In this document: in pieces, positions 1 through 7,924 of the stretch
Numbering within the stretch: position 1 is the stretch's first letter
Layout: every line of letters begins with the position of its first letter
NCBI RefSeq assembly: GCF_013408535.1
Contig: NZ_JACBZA010000001.1
Span: 6,656,850-6,720,849, forward strand
DNA from: Actinopolymorpha cephalotaxi
GTDB taxonomy: Bacteria > Actinomycetota > Actinomycetes > Propionibacteriales > Actinopolymorphaceae
DNA: 64,000 nt
Direction of reading: 5' to 3'
Translations under genes and position numbers: made by a program
Notes under the pieces: model-generated
Seen by the model: the letters and a program-made list of their open reading frames with translations, nothing else
Told to the model about the DNA's origin: nothing
Databases searched by the model: none

Positions 1-576
1 GCCCACCCGGACAGTCCCGCGGCGACGGTGGCCGCGGCCCGGCTTCGCGGCGGCGGGCTCGACGTCCTCGACTACCTCGTACTCGCCGACTCGGCCGTCC
101 TGCTCGACCTCGGCGACGAGCGTCCCGGCGCCCTTCCCGTCGACGACGGCATCGTGGTGATCACCGACCACCGGGCCGGCGACGTGGGCCGGCGCCTGCG
201 CGCCCGGGGTGAGGCACCCTCCGCCCCCAGGGTGCGGTCCCACCGCAACCAGCCGGGCGGGTACTGGGTGGCGGCGGAGCGACCCGAGTCGGCGTACGAA
301 GCGCTCGCCGGGACCATCGACGTGACCGGCCTGCGCCGGCTGGCGGTGGCCACCGACGGCGCGACCCGGCTGGTGGACACGTTCGGAACCCATAACTGGC
401 GGGGGATGCTGGACGCCCTCGAAGCCGACGGCCCGGACGCCTGGATCGCCCGGACCCGGGAGGCCGAGCGCGCCGACGCCGCCGCGGAACCGGCGCGGCG
501 GCGAGGGCGCGGCAAGGTCCACGACGACGCCTCCGTGGCGTTGCTCGAACCTGCCGCCCACACGCCTGGCGGTTAG
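1..576 (+). CDS. PP2C-like phosphatase-domain protein, 5' end cut by window edge
   Basis: The reading frame is open from the first base, so the N-terminus lies outside the window and the internal Met at base 28 is not a reliable start. The visible C-terminal part carries features of PP2C-type (PPM) phosphatase-like proteins of actinomycetes: a hydrophobic strand with VLADSAVLLDL near the start, a LAVATDGATRLVD stretch around the middle, and a late KVHDDASVALLE stretch. In that family the aspartates of DGA and HDD sit at the metal site. The substrate is unknown. The closing residues are Arg-rich, then PAAHTPGG. It is followed by an oppositely oriented toxin gene. I infer the family from motifs only; a PPM-fold pseudo-enzyme is possible. 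Confidence 0.55.
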   Translation, partial: AHPDSPAATVAAARLRGGGLDVLDYLVLADSAVLLDLGDERPGALPVDDGIVVITDHRAGDVGRRLRARGEAPSAPRVRSHRNQPGGYWVAAERPESAYEALAGTIDVTGLRRLAVATDGATRLVDTFGTHNWRGMLDALEADGPDAWIARTREAERADAAAEPARRRGRGKVHDDASVALLEPAAHTPGG

Positions 577-605
577 CGGTCACCCCGGCCAACAGCGGTG
601 GTCGA

Positions 606-1472
606 TCATTCGCCGGAGGCCGCGATTCGCTGGATCAGGCTGTTGGCCCACTCGACTGCCTCCTCCACAGTGGGGGCGCAGGCGATCCCGTCAGAAGCGC
701 TGGTGTAGATCGTCGTCCAGGTCGGCCCGGGCGTGACAACGGGCGGCCACGCATGCGCACCACGAGACGCGAACAGTCTTTCGCACGCGGAGCGCACGCC
801 TGGCAAGTCCACCTTCTCGCTGATCATCAGGAGTTGGAGGTCGACAAGGTCGTGGGCTCGTTCACTGCCCGGCATGGTGCAGGCATGCAGCTTCTGCGCG
901 ATCTGGTGGTCCACCGACAACACCGGGATCGGAGCAGGTTCGGGCAGCCCGATCTCAGCGAAAACGTTGGCCAAGTCCGGTGCGAGGCGCAGGTCCGGGT
1001 TGTCCGTGTCCCCAATCTCGTCGTGCCCAACCTCAAGCCGAACCGTCATCCACGACCGACCCTGGTAGGCAACCTTCAGGTCGTACGGCTGCATGACGTA
1101 CTCCGGCGGCACCCCAAGTGGCTTCGCCGGCCTCATCGGCACGATCTTGCTGGTGAATCCGGACCAGCCCATGGCAAGGGCGGCCCCGTACTCGGCCAAG
1201 AACTGGTCCATGGTCGCTCGGCGCGCCACATCCAAGTCGGGGGTGAACCGCGATCCGGAGTGTCCGAGGCGAAGCTTCAGAGCAGTCCCTCCCTTCACCA
1301 CTCCAGCGGGCAGCATCTGCGCGAGCACGACGTTCGCGACGGCGCGCTCCAAACGGATCACCGCCAACTCGCCCAAGGCGAGGTTCCGGAACCTCGCCTT
1401 CAATGAGGTCAGGTTCCTGGGCGGCCCAGTCAGCCTCGTCTGCCCGGACGACGGTGGGGCGTAGTCACTCAT
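606..1472 (-). CDS. AbiEii-family nucleotidyltransferase toxin
   Basis: Toxin half of an AbiE-type (type IV) toxin-antitoxin module, 288 aa. The KGGTALKLRLG motif followed by RFTPDLD (about residues 59-81) matches the GG...DxD signature of the DNA polymerase beta-like nucleotidyltransferases of the AbiEii/AbiGii family. VRLEVGHDE supplies a third acidic site, and QIAQKLHACT with RAHDLVDLQLL (about 190-215) corresponds to the family's C-terminal motif. Such toxins modify RNA or nucleotides and cause growth arrest. The ATG overlaps the antitoxin stop by 4 bp (ATGA), so translation is coupled. Base composition here (63-65% in two lines counted) is below its neighbours, consistent with transfer. 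All key motifs look intact. Confidence 0.85.
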   Translation of the reverse strand: MSDYAPPSSGQTRLTGPPRNLTSLKARFRNLALGELAVIRLERAVANVVLAQMLPAGVVKGGTALKLRLGHSGSRFTPDLDVARRATMDQFLAEYGAALAMGWSGFTSKIVPMRPAKPLGVPPEYVMQPYDLKVAYQGRSWMTVRLEVGHDEIGDTDNPDLRLAPDLANVFAEIGLPEPAPIPVLSVDHQIAQKLHACTMPGSERAHDLVDLQLLMISEKVDLPGVRSACERLFASRGAHAWPPVVTPGPTWTTIYTSASDGIACAPTVEEAVEWANSLIQRIAASGE

Positions 1473-2047
1473 CCGTGCCTCCCGCCGTGCCGGCGAGCCA
1501 AGCGCGCGCGCAGCGCATCCTGCTCGAGCCGTGAAAGCAGTCCGAGCCTTCCAGCGGCGCTGATGGCATCTCGGAGCCGGTCACTCATGACCGTGTCCAT
1601 ACAGTCGATGACGGCTTGGGCGACGGTCGTCTGCGCAATGCCGTCCTCCACCGTGAGCAGCTCGTCCGGCAGGTTCCGGCGGACTGCGTGGACGACCGGC
1701 GGCAGGGCCTTGGACGTTCGATGAGGGGTCCCGACCGTGATACGAGATGGGTTTACGAGCGCGAGGTTGTGACGAGTCAGGACCGACTCGCCCATGAGGT
1801 AGGCGTCGTCTCCGACGAGTCGGACGGCGAGCGCATACTGATCGAGCTCGCTCGGCGGTACGGCCGGGTCTCGGTAAAGTCCGTAGGCAACCCGCTCAAG
1901 CCCTCCGCGGGCCGCGAGCTTTCGCAGCTCGACTACCGGGATCCCTTCATCTGCCGCATCGCGGGTGGAAACCAAGCCGTACTCACCGAGGGCGATCTCA
2001 TGGAGCACGGCACGGTAGCTACCTCTGGAGTGGGGATGTGGGCGCAT
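1469..2047 (-). CDS. AbiEi-family antitoxin / autorepressor
   Basis: Antitoxin partner of the downstream AbiEii gene, 192 aa. The first ~65 residues form a winged-helix region with the family-typical GLVSTRDAADEGIP and LERVAYGLYRDP stretches; the remainder is the AbiEi C-terminal domain. Known AbiEi proteins counter the toxin without stable binding and repress their own operon by binding inverted repeats. Here a perfect 10-bp inverted repeat lies just upstream, and a TACGGT -10 element sits 6 nt before the ATG, so the mRNA is probably leaderless. No Shine-Dalgarno sequence is evident, which fits. Start chosen at 2047 because of that promoter spacing. Confidence 0.85.
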   Translation of the reverse strand: MRPHPHSRGSYRAVLHEIALGEYGLVSTRDAADEGIPVVELRKLAARGGLERVAYGLYRDPAVPPSELDQYALAVRLVGDDAYLMGESVLTRHNLALVNPSRITVGTPHRTSKALPPVVHAVRRNLPDELLTVEDGIAQTTVAQAVIDCMDTVMSDRLRDAISAAGRLGLLSRLEQDALRARLARRHGGRHG

Positions 2048-2051
2048 GCGC

Positions 2052-2077
2052 GAACCGTACCCAAAGCGGTACGGTTC
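2052..2077. promoter_or_regulatory. Operator/promoter of the AbiE operon
   Basis: A perfect 10-bp inverted repeat, GAACCGTACC and GGTACGGTTC, with a 6-nt spacer (CAAAGC). It ends 4 nt before the antitoxin start codon. The arm nearest the gene contains TACGGT on the minus strand, placed exactly where the -10 hexamer of a leaderless transcript would be. Binding of AbiEi would therefore block the polymerase. Established: AbiEi autorepression through inverted repeats. Inferred: this palindrome is that site. Confidence 0.7.
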
Positions 2078-2121
2078 ACACCTCTTCCACGCGGAGGCCG
2101 TCGTTTCGGCGGCGACGCGGC

Positions 2122-3687
2122 TCAGCTGGGTGAGTCGGCCGGGATCGGCTCACCCTCCGGGCCCGCCGGACCGGCCGGACCCACCTGCCCGGGCCCGCCG
2201 CGCAGCGGCACCGCCTTGATCGCCCAGCCGATCACGAACGCCGCAAGGGCGAACGGCGCCGCCCACAAGAAGACGCTGTGCATCCCGTCGGCGATCGCGG
2301 TGAGCACGGTCTCGCGCGCGGCGGCCGGGAGCTGCGTCAGGGTGGCCGGGTCGATGTGCGCCCCGCCGCCGCCGGCCAGCTTGCCCGCACCCGGCATGCC
2401 GGCGAGAGAGTCGGTCAGCCGGCTGGCGAAGATCGCCCCGAACAGCGACACCCCGAAGGAGCCGCCGATCGAGCGGGCGAACGTCGAGGTGCTGCTGGCC
2501 ACGCCCATGTCCTTGGCCTCGACGCTGTTCTGCACGATGAGGAGGGTGACCTGCATCAGCAGGCCCATCCCGATGCCGAGGATCACCATGTAGACCGACA
2601 GGGTGAACTTGCTGGTGCCGGTGTCCATCAGCGACAGCGCGAAGACGCCCAGGGTGAGCATCGCGCCGCCGGCGATCGGGAACGCCCGGTAGTGGCCGGT
2701 CCGGGTGATCACGGTGCCGACGACGAGGGACACCACCAGCGACGCCGCCATCATCGGCAGCAGGAGCAGGCCGGAGTTCGTGGCCGAGGCGCCCTGCACC
2801 GTCTGCTGGAACAACGGCAGGAACGTCACCGCGCCGAACATCGCGAAGCCCACCAGGAAACCCATCAAGGTAGCCGCGGTGAAGTTGCGGTCCCTGAACA
2901 GCCGCAGCGGCAGGACGGGCTCGACCGCCCGGCGTTCGGCGATCACGAAGCCGACGACGGACGCGACGCCGAGCACGGCCAGGCCGAGGATCTGCACCGA
3001 TCCCCAGTCGTACTGCGTCCCGCCCCAGGTCGTCACCAGCACCAGGGACGTGGCCGCGACCGTCAACAGTGCGGCGCCCAGGTAGTCGATGCGGTGGCTG
3101 ATCCGGTGCCGCGGCAGCTGCAGGGTGGTGGCCACGAGGGCAAGCGCGAGGATGCCGACCGGGATGTTCACGTAGAACGCCCAACGCCAGGAGAAGTGGT
3201 CGGTGAGGAAGCCGCCGAGCAGCGGGCCGCAGATCGTGGCCGCCGCCATCGTCGCGGACATGTAACCCTGGTAGCGCCCGCGTTCCCGGGGCGGGATGAG
3301 GTCGCCGATGATCGCCATCACGCCGACGATCAGGCCGCCGGCGCCGAGGCCCTGCAGGGCGCGGAACCCGATCAGCTGGACCATGCTCTGCGCCATTCCG
3401 GACAGCGCGGAGCCGACCAGGAAGATCGCGATCGCGCCGAGGAAGAGGCGCTTGCGGCCGTACAGGTCGCCGAGCTTGCCGTAGAGCGGCGTGGACACGG
3501 TGGACATCAGGACGTAGGCGGTGACCACCCAGGACAGGTGGTCCAGGCCGCCGAGCTCGCCGACGATCCGTGGCATCGCGGTGCCGACGATCATCTGGTC
3601 GAGCATGGCGAGCAACATCGCGAGGAGCAGTCCCGGCAGGACGACGAGTACTTCCCGTCGGGCCGGTGGGGTCACGGTGGTGGTCAC
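2122..3687 (-). CDS. DHA2/EmrB-type MFS drug exporter, 14 TM
   Basis: Proton-driven multidrug efflux pump of the major facilitator superfamily, 521 aa, in the cytoplasmic membrane. Fourteen hydrophobic segments are visible. Family motifs include LDQMIVGTAMPRI in TM1 (motif D1), GKLGDLYGRKR in the TM2-3 loop (motif A), and GPLLGGFLTDHFSWRWAFY in TM5 (motif C of 12/14-TM drug:H+ antiporters). The start is GTG at 3687. The C-terminus ends in a Gly/Pro/Glu-rich tail. It is divergently transcribed from a TetR regulator, the usual arrangement for induced drug exporters, with three operator copies between them. The substrate cannot be predicted. Confidence 0.93.
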   Translation of the reverse strand: MTTTVTPPARREVLVVLPGLLLAMLLAMLDQMIVGTAMPRIVGELGGLDHLSWVVTAYVLMSTVSTPLYGKLGDLYGRKRLFLGAIAIFLVGSALSGMAQSMVQLIGFRALQGLGAGGLIVGVMAIIGDLIPPRERGRYQGYMSATMAAATICGPLLGGFLTDHFSWRWAFYVNIPVGILALALVATTLQLPRHRISHRIDYLGAALLTVAATSLVLVTTWGGTQYDWGSVQILGLAVLGVASVVGFVIAERRAVEPVLPLRLFRDRNFTAATLMGFLVGFAMFGAVTFLPLFQQTVQGASATNSGLLLLPMMAASLVVSLVVGTVITRTGHYRAFPIAGGAMLTLGVFALSLMDTGTSKFTLSVYMVILGIGMGLLMQVTLLIVQNSVEAKDMGVASSTSTFARSIGGSFGVSLFGAIFASRLTDSLAGMPGAGKLAGGGGAHIDPATLTQLPAAARETVLTAIADGMHSVFLWAAPFALAAFVIGWAIKAVPLRGGPGQVGPAGPAGPEGEPIPADSPS

Positions 3688-3749
3688 TGGATCTCCGCTG
3701 GGTGAGACTGGCCGGCTGCGCCGCGGGCGTGCGCGTCTCGCGGTGGTCT

Positions 3750-3814
3750 ACTTACCGGCCGGCTAGTAGGCTTACTTGCCGTACGGTAAGTTGCGAACTT
3801 ACCGGCCGTCAAGT
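3750..3814. promoter_or_regulatory. Three phased TetR operators in the divergent MFS/TetR promoter
   Basis: Three 18-bp imperfect palindromes of the form ACTTACCGnnCGGTAAGT occur in series. O1 3750-3767 is ACTTACCGGCCGGCTAGT, O2 3774-3791 is ACTTGCCGTACGGTAAGT (8 of 9 half-site positions match), and O3 3797-3814 is ACTTACCGGCCGTCAAGT. Their centres are 24 and 23 bp apart, just over two helical turns, so bound dimers would lie on nearly the same DNA face. A lone half-site, CCGTCAAGT, follows at 3822-3830. Assigned to the adjacent TetR protein by position. Confidence 0.75.
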
Positions 3815-3861
3815 AAATAGCCCGTCAAGTACAGGTATCCCCGCCCGGCCACGGAGGACAC

Positions 3862-4656
3862 ATGCCGCAACGCCCGAACGAGCCGTCCGATCAGCCCGGG
3901 CGCGGCCGGTCCACCGGCGGTGGACGGGCGGGTTCCCGGGCCGACCGCCGGCCGGAGTGCGAGCGCGCCGAGACCCGGACGGGCCGGCGGCAGGCGGGTG
4001 GGCCGGACACCCGGGCCCGGATCCAGGAGGTGGCGCTGGAACTGTTCGCGGAGCAGGGCTACGACTCCACCTCGCTGCGGGAGATCGCCGACCGGCTCGG
4101 GGTGACCAAGGCGGCGCTGTACTACCACTTCCGGTCCAAGGAGGAGATCGTCGTCGCCACGGTGGAGGAGTTCCTCGCCGACATCGACGCGCTGGTCGCC
4201 TGGGCGGAGGAACGGCCGCGGACGACCGACACCAGGCACGAGGTGCTGCGCCGCTACGCCGACATCGTGCGGGTCCGGTTCCCCTCGATGAGGTTCTTCC
4301 AGCAGAACCCGGCCGGCATGCACAGGTCGGGGCTGGGCGAGCGGTTCCAGCAACGCATGGGCGCGCTGCACGGGGTGCTCTATGACGGCGGGCCGCCGCA
4401 GAACCGGATCCGGGCGCTGCTCGCGATCGTCGGCATGCACATGGCCGCCGCGCTCAGCGAGGACTCCGGCATGCCGATCGGCGCGGGCCTGGGGCTGAGT
4501 TCCGAGGAGGCGAACCGGGCCGCCCTCGACGTCGCGTTCAGCCTGGTCGACGCCGAGGACACCGCCGGCGCCGAAGGCACCGCGAGCGCCCAAGGCACGG
4601 CGAGCGCCGAGAGCACCGCGAAGGCCGAGGACGGCGACGAGTCCGAACCCGCCTGA
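3862..4656 (+). CDS. TetR-family transcriptional repressor
   Basis: Probable repressor of the divergent MFS exporter, 264 aa. After about 50 low-complexity Arg/Gly residues, the TetR helix-turn-helix is clear (about residues 50-100): RARIQEVALELFAEQGYDST, then LREIADRLGVTKAALYYHF and RSKEEIV. The ligand-binding helices follow and are not recognisable in detail. The last ~40 residues are an Ala/Glu/Thr tail made by three in-frame 18-bp repeats (4576-4629: GTASAQ, GTASAE, STAKAE). The ATG at 3862 is preceded by GGAGG. An internal start closer to the HTH is possible because the N-terminal extension is unusual. Confidence 0.9.
   Translation: MPQRPNEPSDQPGRGRSTGGGRAGSRADRRPECERAETRTGRRQAGGPDTRARIQEVALELFAEQGYDSTSLREIADRLGVTKAALYYHFRSKEEIVVATVEEFLADIDALVAWAEERPRTTDTRHEVLRRYADIVRVRFPSMRFFQQNPAGMHRSGLGERFQQRMGALHGVLYDGGPPQNRIRALLAIVGMHMAAALSEDSGMPIGAGLGLSSEEANRAALDVAFSLVDAEDTAGAEGTASAQGTASAESTAKAEDGDESEPA
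4576..4629 (+). repeat. Three in-frame 18-bp repeats in the TetR C-terminal tail
   Basis: Units 4576-4593, 4594-4611 and 4612-4629 share the pattern GGCACCGCGAGCGCCNNN and encode GTASAQ, GTASAE and STAKAE. They look like slippage products and form a probably disordered tail. Confidence 0.75.
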
Positions 4657-4660
4657 CCGG

Positions 4661-4710
4661 CGTCGGGTCAGGCCGGATCAGGCCGGATCGGGTCGGGTCA
4701 GGTCGGGTCA
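4661..4710. repeat. Five tandem 10-bp repeats between converging genes
   Basis: Five contiguous decamers, CGTCGGGTCA, GGCCGGATCA, GGCCGGATCG, GGTCGGGTCA and GGTCGGGTCA, fill the gap between the TetR stop and the stop of the opposing ferritin-like gene and run 3 bases into the latter. Consensus GGYCGGRTCA. The period is close to one helical turn. No function is known; a slippage microrepeat is the simplest reading. Confidence 0.75.
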
Positions 4711-5523
4711 GGCGGCGTCCGGGAGGTCGCCCGGCCGGGGACCGAACCGTCCGACCGCGCGGGACACCAGGCCGAGTCCGCCCAGCCCGGGAAGCCGGTC
4801 GATCTTGTGGTCGAGGTCGCCGACGACGCCGCGTCCGTTCTCGTCGCCGAAGAGGTAGCCGAGCAGGAACGTCGTCTCCGACCTGGGCATCACGGTCGAG
4901 CCGACCGGGCGCCACCGCGTGCGCAGCGCCCACCTGGTGAACCGCCGGGCACGCGCGCTGCGGGCCAGCCGGGCGCGCGCCTCGGAGGTGTAGAACGCGA
5001 CGTGCCGGGTCTCCTGGCGCATGATCCGGCGCAGCACGGTGGTGAGTACGGGATGGTTCTCGCGTTCGATCAGCCGGGCGTACGCCGCATGGGTGGACCA
5101 CTCGTTGATCGCGCCCCAGCTCATGTGGGTGGCGATGAAGTCCTCGCCGATCGCCGCCGCCGTGAGGCACTGGGTGATCGGGCTGACGACGTTCGCGATG
5201 CCCTGCGTCCGGCGGACGGTCCGAGCACGGCCGGGACCGTGGTCCTCGCCGTGCACGCCGAGGATCCGGTCGATGACCTCCCCGTGCCAGTACTCCTCGT
5301 AGTTCCACATGGTGAGGAACGTCGTGATGCGCGGGTTCTGGTGCGACGGCGTGACCAGCAGGTCGCGCAGGTAGCAGACCGTGTGCGTCTCGACGTCGGC
5401 CATGTAGTGCAGCGAGCGCAGCGCCTGCGCGGACAGCGGCCGCTCCCGGAATCCGTCGAAGTCGATGTCGTCGATCTTCACGGGCTGCACCGCACGCTTG
5501 TAGGTCTCGAGTTCGAACGCCAT
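4708..5523 (-). CDS. Ferritin-like di-iron protein
   Basis: A 271-residue helical protein with the ligand pattern of carboxylate-bridged di-iron proteins: E45 (VETH), E77-Y-W-H80, a further acidic helix around E127/E141, and E171-T-R-H174. Two ExxH motifs about 95 residues apart resemble the acyl-ACP desaturase and AurF-like branches of the ferritin-like superfamily. The reaction is not known; an oxygen-dependent desaturase or oxygenase is plausible. The start is taken at ATG 5523 because GGAGG ends a few bases before it, whereas a GTG six bases upstream lies inside that Shine-Dalgarno sequence. It converges with the TetR gene and has no operon partner. Confidence 0.75.
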   Translation of the reverse strand: MAFELETYKRAVQPVKIDDIDFDGFRERPLSAQALRSLHYMADVETHTVCYLRDLLVTPSHQNPRITTFLTMWNYEEYWHGEVIDRILGVHGEDHGPGRARTVRRTQGIANVVSPITQCLTAAAIGEDFIATHMSWGAINEWSTHAAYARLIERENHPVLTTVLRRIMRQETRHVAFYTSEARARLARSARARRFTRWALRTRWRPVGSTVMPRSETTFLLGYLFGDENGRGVVGDLDHKIDRLPGLGGLGLVSRAVGRFGPRPGDLPDAA

Positions 5524-5604
5524 GCCCACCTCCGACCGGCCATTCGGAGCCGGATCGGGTACGGATGGGTGTGAGGTCAGACCGGACCGCGGGTGGGTGC
5601 CGGG

Positions 5605-6735
5605 TCAGGCGGGCAGCCGGCGCGGCATGGCGACGTAGGTCACGTCCGGTTCGGACTCGGCGTCGGGTGCCGCGCAGCCGGTGAGCAGCGCGGGGCGGAT
5701 GCCCTCCTGGAAGCCCAGCCGGACGTACTCGGTGTCGAAACCCTCCAGGCCGTCGAGCAGGTAGCCCGCGTTGAAGGCGACCGTGCCGGCGTCACCGTCG
5801 AGCCGTCCCGCGAGGCGCTCGCGGCCGCGGGTGTCGACGTCCCCGGCGGCGCCTACGACCACCTCGTCCGCGCCGATCGTGAGGACGACCGCGGCGTACC
5901 GGTCGGCGACGATGCACACCCGTCGCAGCGCCGCCCGCAGCTCCTCCACGGCCAGGACGACGGTGCCCACGAAGTCGGTGGGGACCTTCGTCCGCAGCGC
6001 GGGATAGGTGTCGTCGAGCAATCGCAGGGTGGTGAGGCGCTCGCCGACTCCCAGGCTGAGCACGGCCTCGCCCTCACCGCCGAGGCCCACGGTGAGCAGG
6101 TCGGTGCCGGCGCCGAGGCTCTTCGTCGCGTCGGCGAGCATCCGCGCGGGGACGACGGCCCGGGCGGGCAGGTCGGATCCGGTCGCCTTCCACGGCACCT
6201 GGTGAATCGCCACCCGGAACCGGTCGGAGGAGGTGAGCGTGACCGACTCGCCGTCGAACTCCAGCAGCGTGCCGGACAGCACGGGTACGGCGTCCCCGCG
6301 GATCGCGATGCGCGACATCTGGGCGACGGCCCGGGCGAACGGCGCGGCGTCGAGCGCACCCACCGGTGCGGGCGGCGTCGGCAGCTCGGGATAGTCGGCC
6401 AGCGGCAGCGTCGGCAGGGTGAACTCGCTCGCGCCCGCGCTGATCTCCACCACCCCCTCGCGGGTGTGCACCCGCACCCGGCCCTGGGGGAGCGCGTGCA
6501 CGATCTCGGCGAAGACCCGGCCGGGGAGCAGCAACTCACCCGGCTCGTCGACCTCGGCCGGGAACAGCACGGTGGAGCTGGCCTCGTAGTCGTAGCCGGT
6601 GAGGCGTACGGAGTCCTCGCCTGCGGACACCCGCAGACCGCTCAGCGCCGGGATCGGCGCGGCGGTGCCCGCCGAGTGCCGGGCGGCGAAGGTGGCGGCC
6701 CGGCCGAGCGGGGTGCTGTCGCTGACGAATCGCAT
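5605..6735 (-). CDS. DNA polymerase III beta clamp paralogue
   Basis: A 376-residue sliding-clamp protein with three repeated clamp domains. Recognisable beta-clamp stretches include ADYPELP before domain 2, PVLSGTLLEF with SSDRFRVA in domain 2, and FNAGYLLDGL with RPALLTG in domain 3. The end reads TYVAMPRRLPA where typical clamps end in a YLxMPVR-like sequence. Neighbours are an aldose epimerase and a ferritin-like protein, not dnaA/recF/gyrB, so this is probably a second copy rather than the replicative dnaN at oriC. Whether it loads on DNA, perhaps in repair or as a variant clamp, cannot be told. A TAGGGT -10-like hexamer lies on the minus strand near 6812. Confidence 0.85.
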   Translation of the reverse strand: MRFVSDSTPLGRAATFAARHSAGTAAPIPALSGLRVSAGEDSVRLTGYDYEASSTVLFPAEVDEPGELLLPGRVFAEIVHALPQGRVRVHTREGVVEISAGASEFTLPTLPLADYPELPTPPAPVGALDAAPFARAVAQMSRIAIRGDAVPVLSGTLLEFDGESVTLTSSDRFRVAIHQVPWKATGSDLPARAVVPARMLADATKSLGAGTDLLTVGLGGEGEAVLSLGVGERLTTLRLLDDTYPALRTKVPTDFVGTVVLAVEELRAALRRVCIVADRYAAVVLTIGADEVVVGAAGDVDTRGRERLAGRLDGDAGTVAFNAGYLLDGLEGFDTEYVRLGFQEGIRPALLTGCAAPDAESEPDVTYVAMPRRLPA

Positions 6736-6892
6736 CGCGTCCTCCGTGGTGTGCCGTGATGGCGCTGCCCGCCCGAGCCGGTCTGGATTGCCGTGGGTCC
6801 AGGGTGTTGTCAGACCCTAGAGCCACCCACCGACAGGCCGGGGCGGAACGACCGGAGTCACGCAGCGGTACGGACGGAGCGCCGGCGCCGGG

Positions 6893-7801
6893 TCAGATCG
6901 CGGCGATCGTCCAGCCGGCCTCGTGCCGCTGCCCGGGCGCGAGGACCACCAGGTCGGTGCCGGAGTTGAAGGCGTCCGGCGGGCAGGTCATCGGCTCCAC
7001 CGCGAGCCCGGACCGGTCGAGCTCGGGCTCGGGCCGGTCGGCGGTGTGCACCTGCACCCACGGGCAGGCGCCATCCCAGCGAAGCTCCACCCCGGATCCG
7101 TCGGCGGTGCGTACCCGCGCGCGGACCACGCCGTCGGCACCGGCGGCGAGCCCGGTGTAGGCGTGGTCGAGGAACGTCGTCCCGATGGTCCTGGGCGTAC
7201 GGAAGTCGTAGTCGGTGCCGTCCACCTCGGCCAGCCCCCGCGGGACCAGCCGGTCCTCGGTGACCTCGAGGTACTTCCCGGCGGGCAGCTCCAGCGACCA
7301 GTCGTCGACCCGGCCCGGCCCGGCCACGAGGTAGGGGTGCGGCGCGCAGCCGAACGGCGCGTCGGCGTCGCCGGCGTTGACCGCGGCGACCGTGCAGGCC
7401 AGCCCCGCCTCGGAGAGCTCGTACGCCGCCCGCAGGTCGAGCAGGAAGGGGTAGCCGGTCTGCGGGAACAACCGGAGTGCGAGCTCGACCCGCTGCGGGG
7501 AGTGGTGCACGACCTGCCAGCTCGACCAGGCGACCAGCCCGTGCAGCGCGTTGTGCCGGTCGGGCTCGGTCAGCGCGAGCTGGTGGCTCTGCCCGCCGAA
7601 GTCGTACGTGCCGTCGATGACGCGGTTGGGCCACGGCGCGAGGACGGCGCCGCGGAAGACCGGGCGTACCTCGTCGGCGGCGAACCCGGCCACCAGCTCG
7701 CGCCCGTCGTGCTTCAGCTCCCGCAGGGTCGCGCCGACCTCGGTGACGGTCGCGGTGTAGCCCGCCGCGCTGATGGAGTGTTGCTCGCCGCTCGCCTGCA
7801 C
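6893..7801 (-). CDS. Aldose 1-epimerase family protein
   Basis: Galactose mutarotase-like beta-sandwich enzyme, 302 aa, which interconverts alpha and beta anomers of hexoses. FRGAVLAPWPNRV corresponds to the family's substrate-binding arginine region. NALHGL carries the first histidine, GCAPHPYL carries the catalytic-type histidine, and the C-terminal LAVEPMTCPPDAFN carries the usual glutamate of actinobacterial aldose-epimerase family proteins. GTG start with AGGAAGGA about 9 nt upstream. It is divergent from the SDR gene and probably monocistronic. The sugar is not predictable. Confidence 0.9.
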   Translation of the reverse strand: MQASGEQHSISAAGYTATVTEVGATLRELKHDGRELVAGFAADEVRPVFRGAVLAPWPNRVIDGTYDFGGQSHQLALTEPDRHNALHGLVAWSSWQVVHHSPQRVELALRLFPQTGYPFLLDLRAAYELSEAGLACTVAAVNAGDADAPFGCAPHPYLVAGPGRVDDWSLELPAGKYLEVTEDRLVPRGLAEVDGTDYDFRTPRTIGTTFLDHAYTGLAAGADGVVRARVRTADGSGVELRWDGACPWVQVHTADRPEPELDRSGLAVEPMTCPPDAFNSGTDLVVLAPGQRHEAGWTIAAI

Positions 7802-7824
7802 GTGATGGTCCTTCCTCCGCGTCG

Positions 7825-7848
7825 TCCGTCCGTCGTCCGCCGGACGGA
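7825..7848. other. 7-bp inverted repeat between epimerase and SDR genes
   Basis: TCCGTCC (7825-7831) and GGACGGA (7842-7848) form a perfect hairpin in the divergent intergenic region, within the likely leader of the epimerase mRNA. It could be a regulator site or a leader stem; no known motif was recognised. Confidence 0.4.
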
Positions 7849-7924
7849 ACCATCCTGCCCCACCCCGATCTTCACCGGGTTCGGCCCCGGGTGGCGTGCG
7901 GGTGAGTTGGGTAGGTTGAAACGC

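Noticed and set aside
606-2080. AbiE module as part of an integrated phage or genomic island
   Set aside because: Lower GC fits transfer, but no integrase, att repeat, tRNA or phage gene is beside it; only the module itself can be supported.
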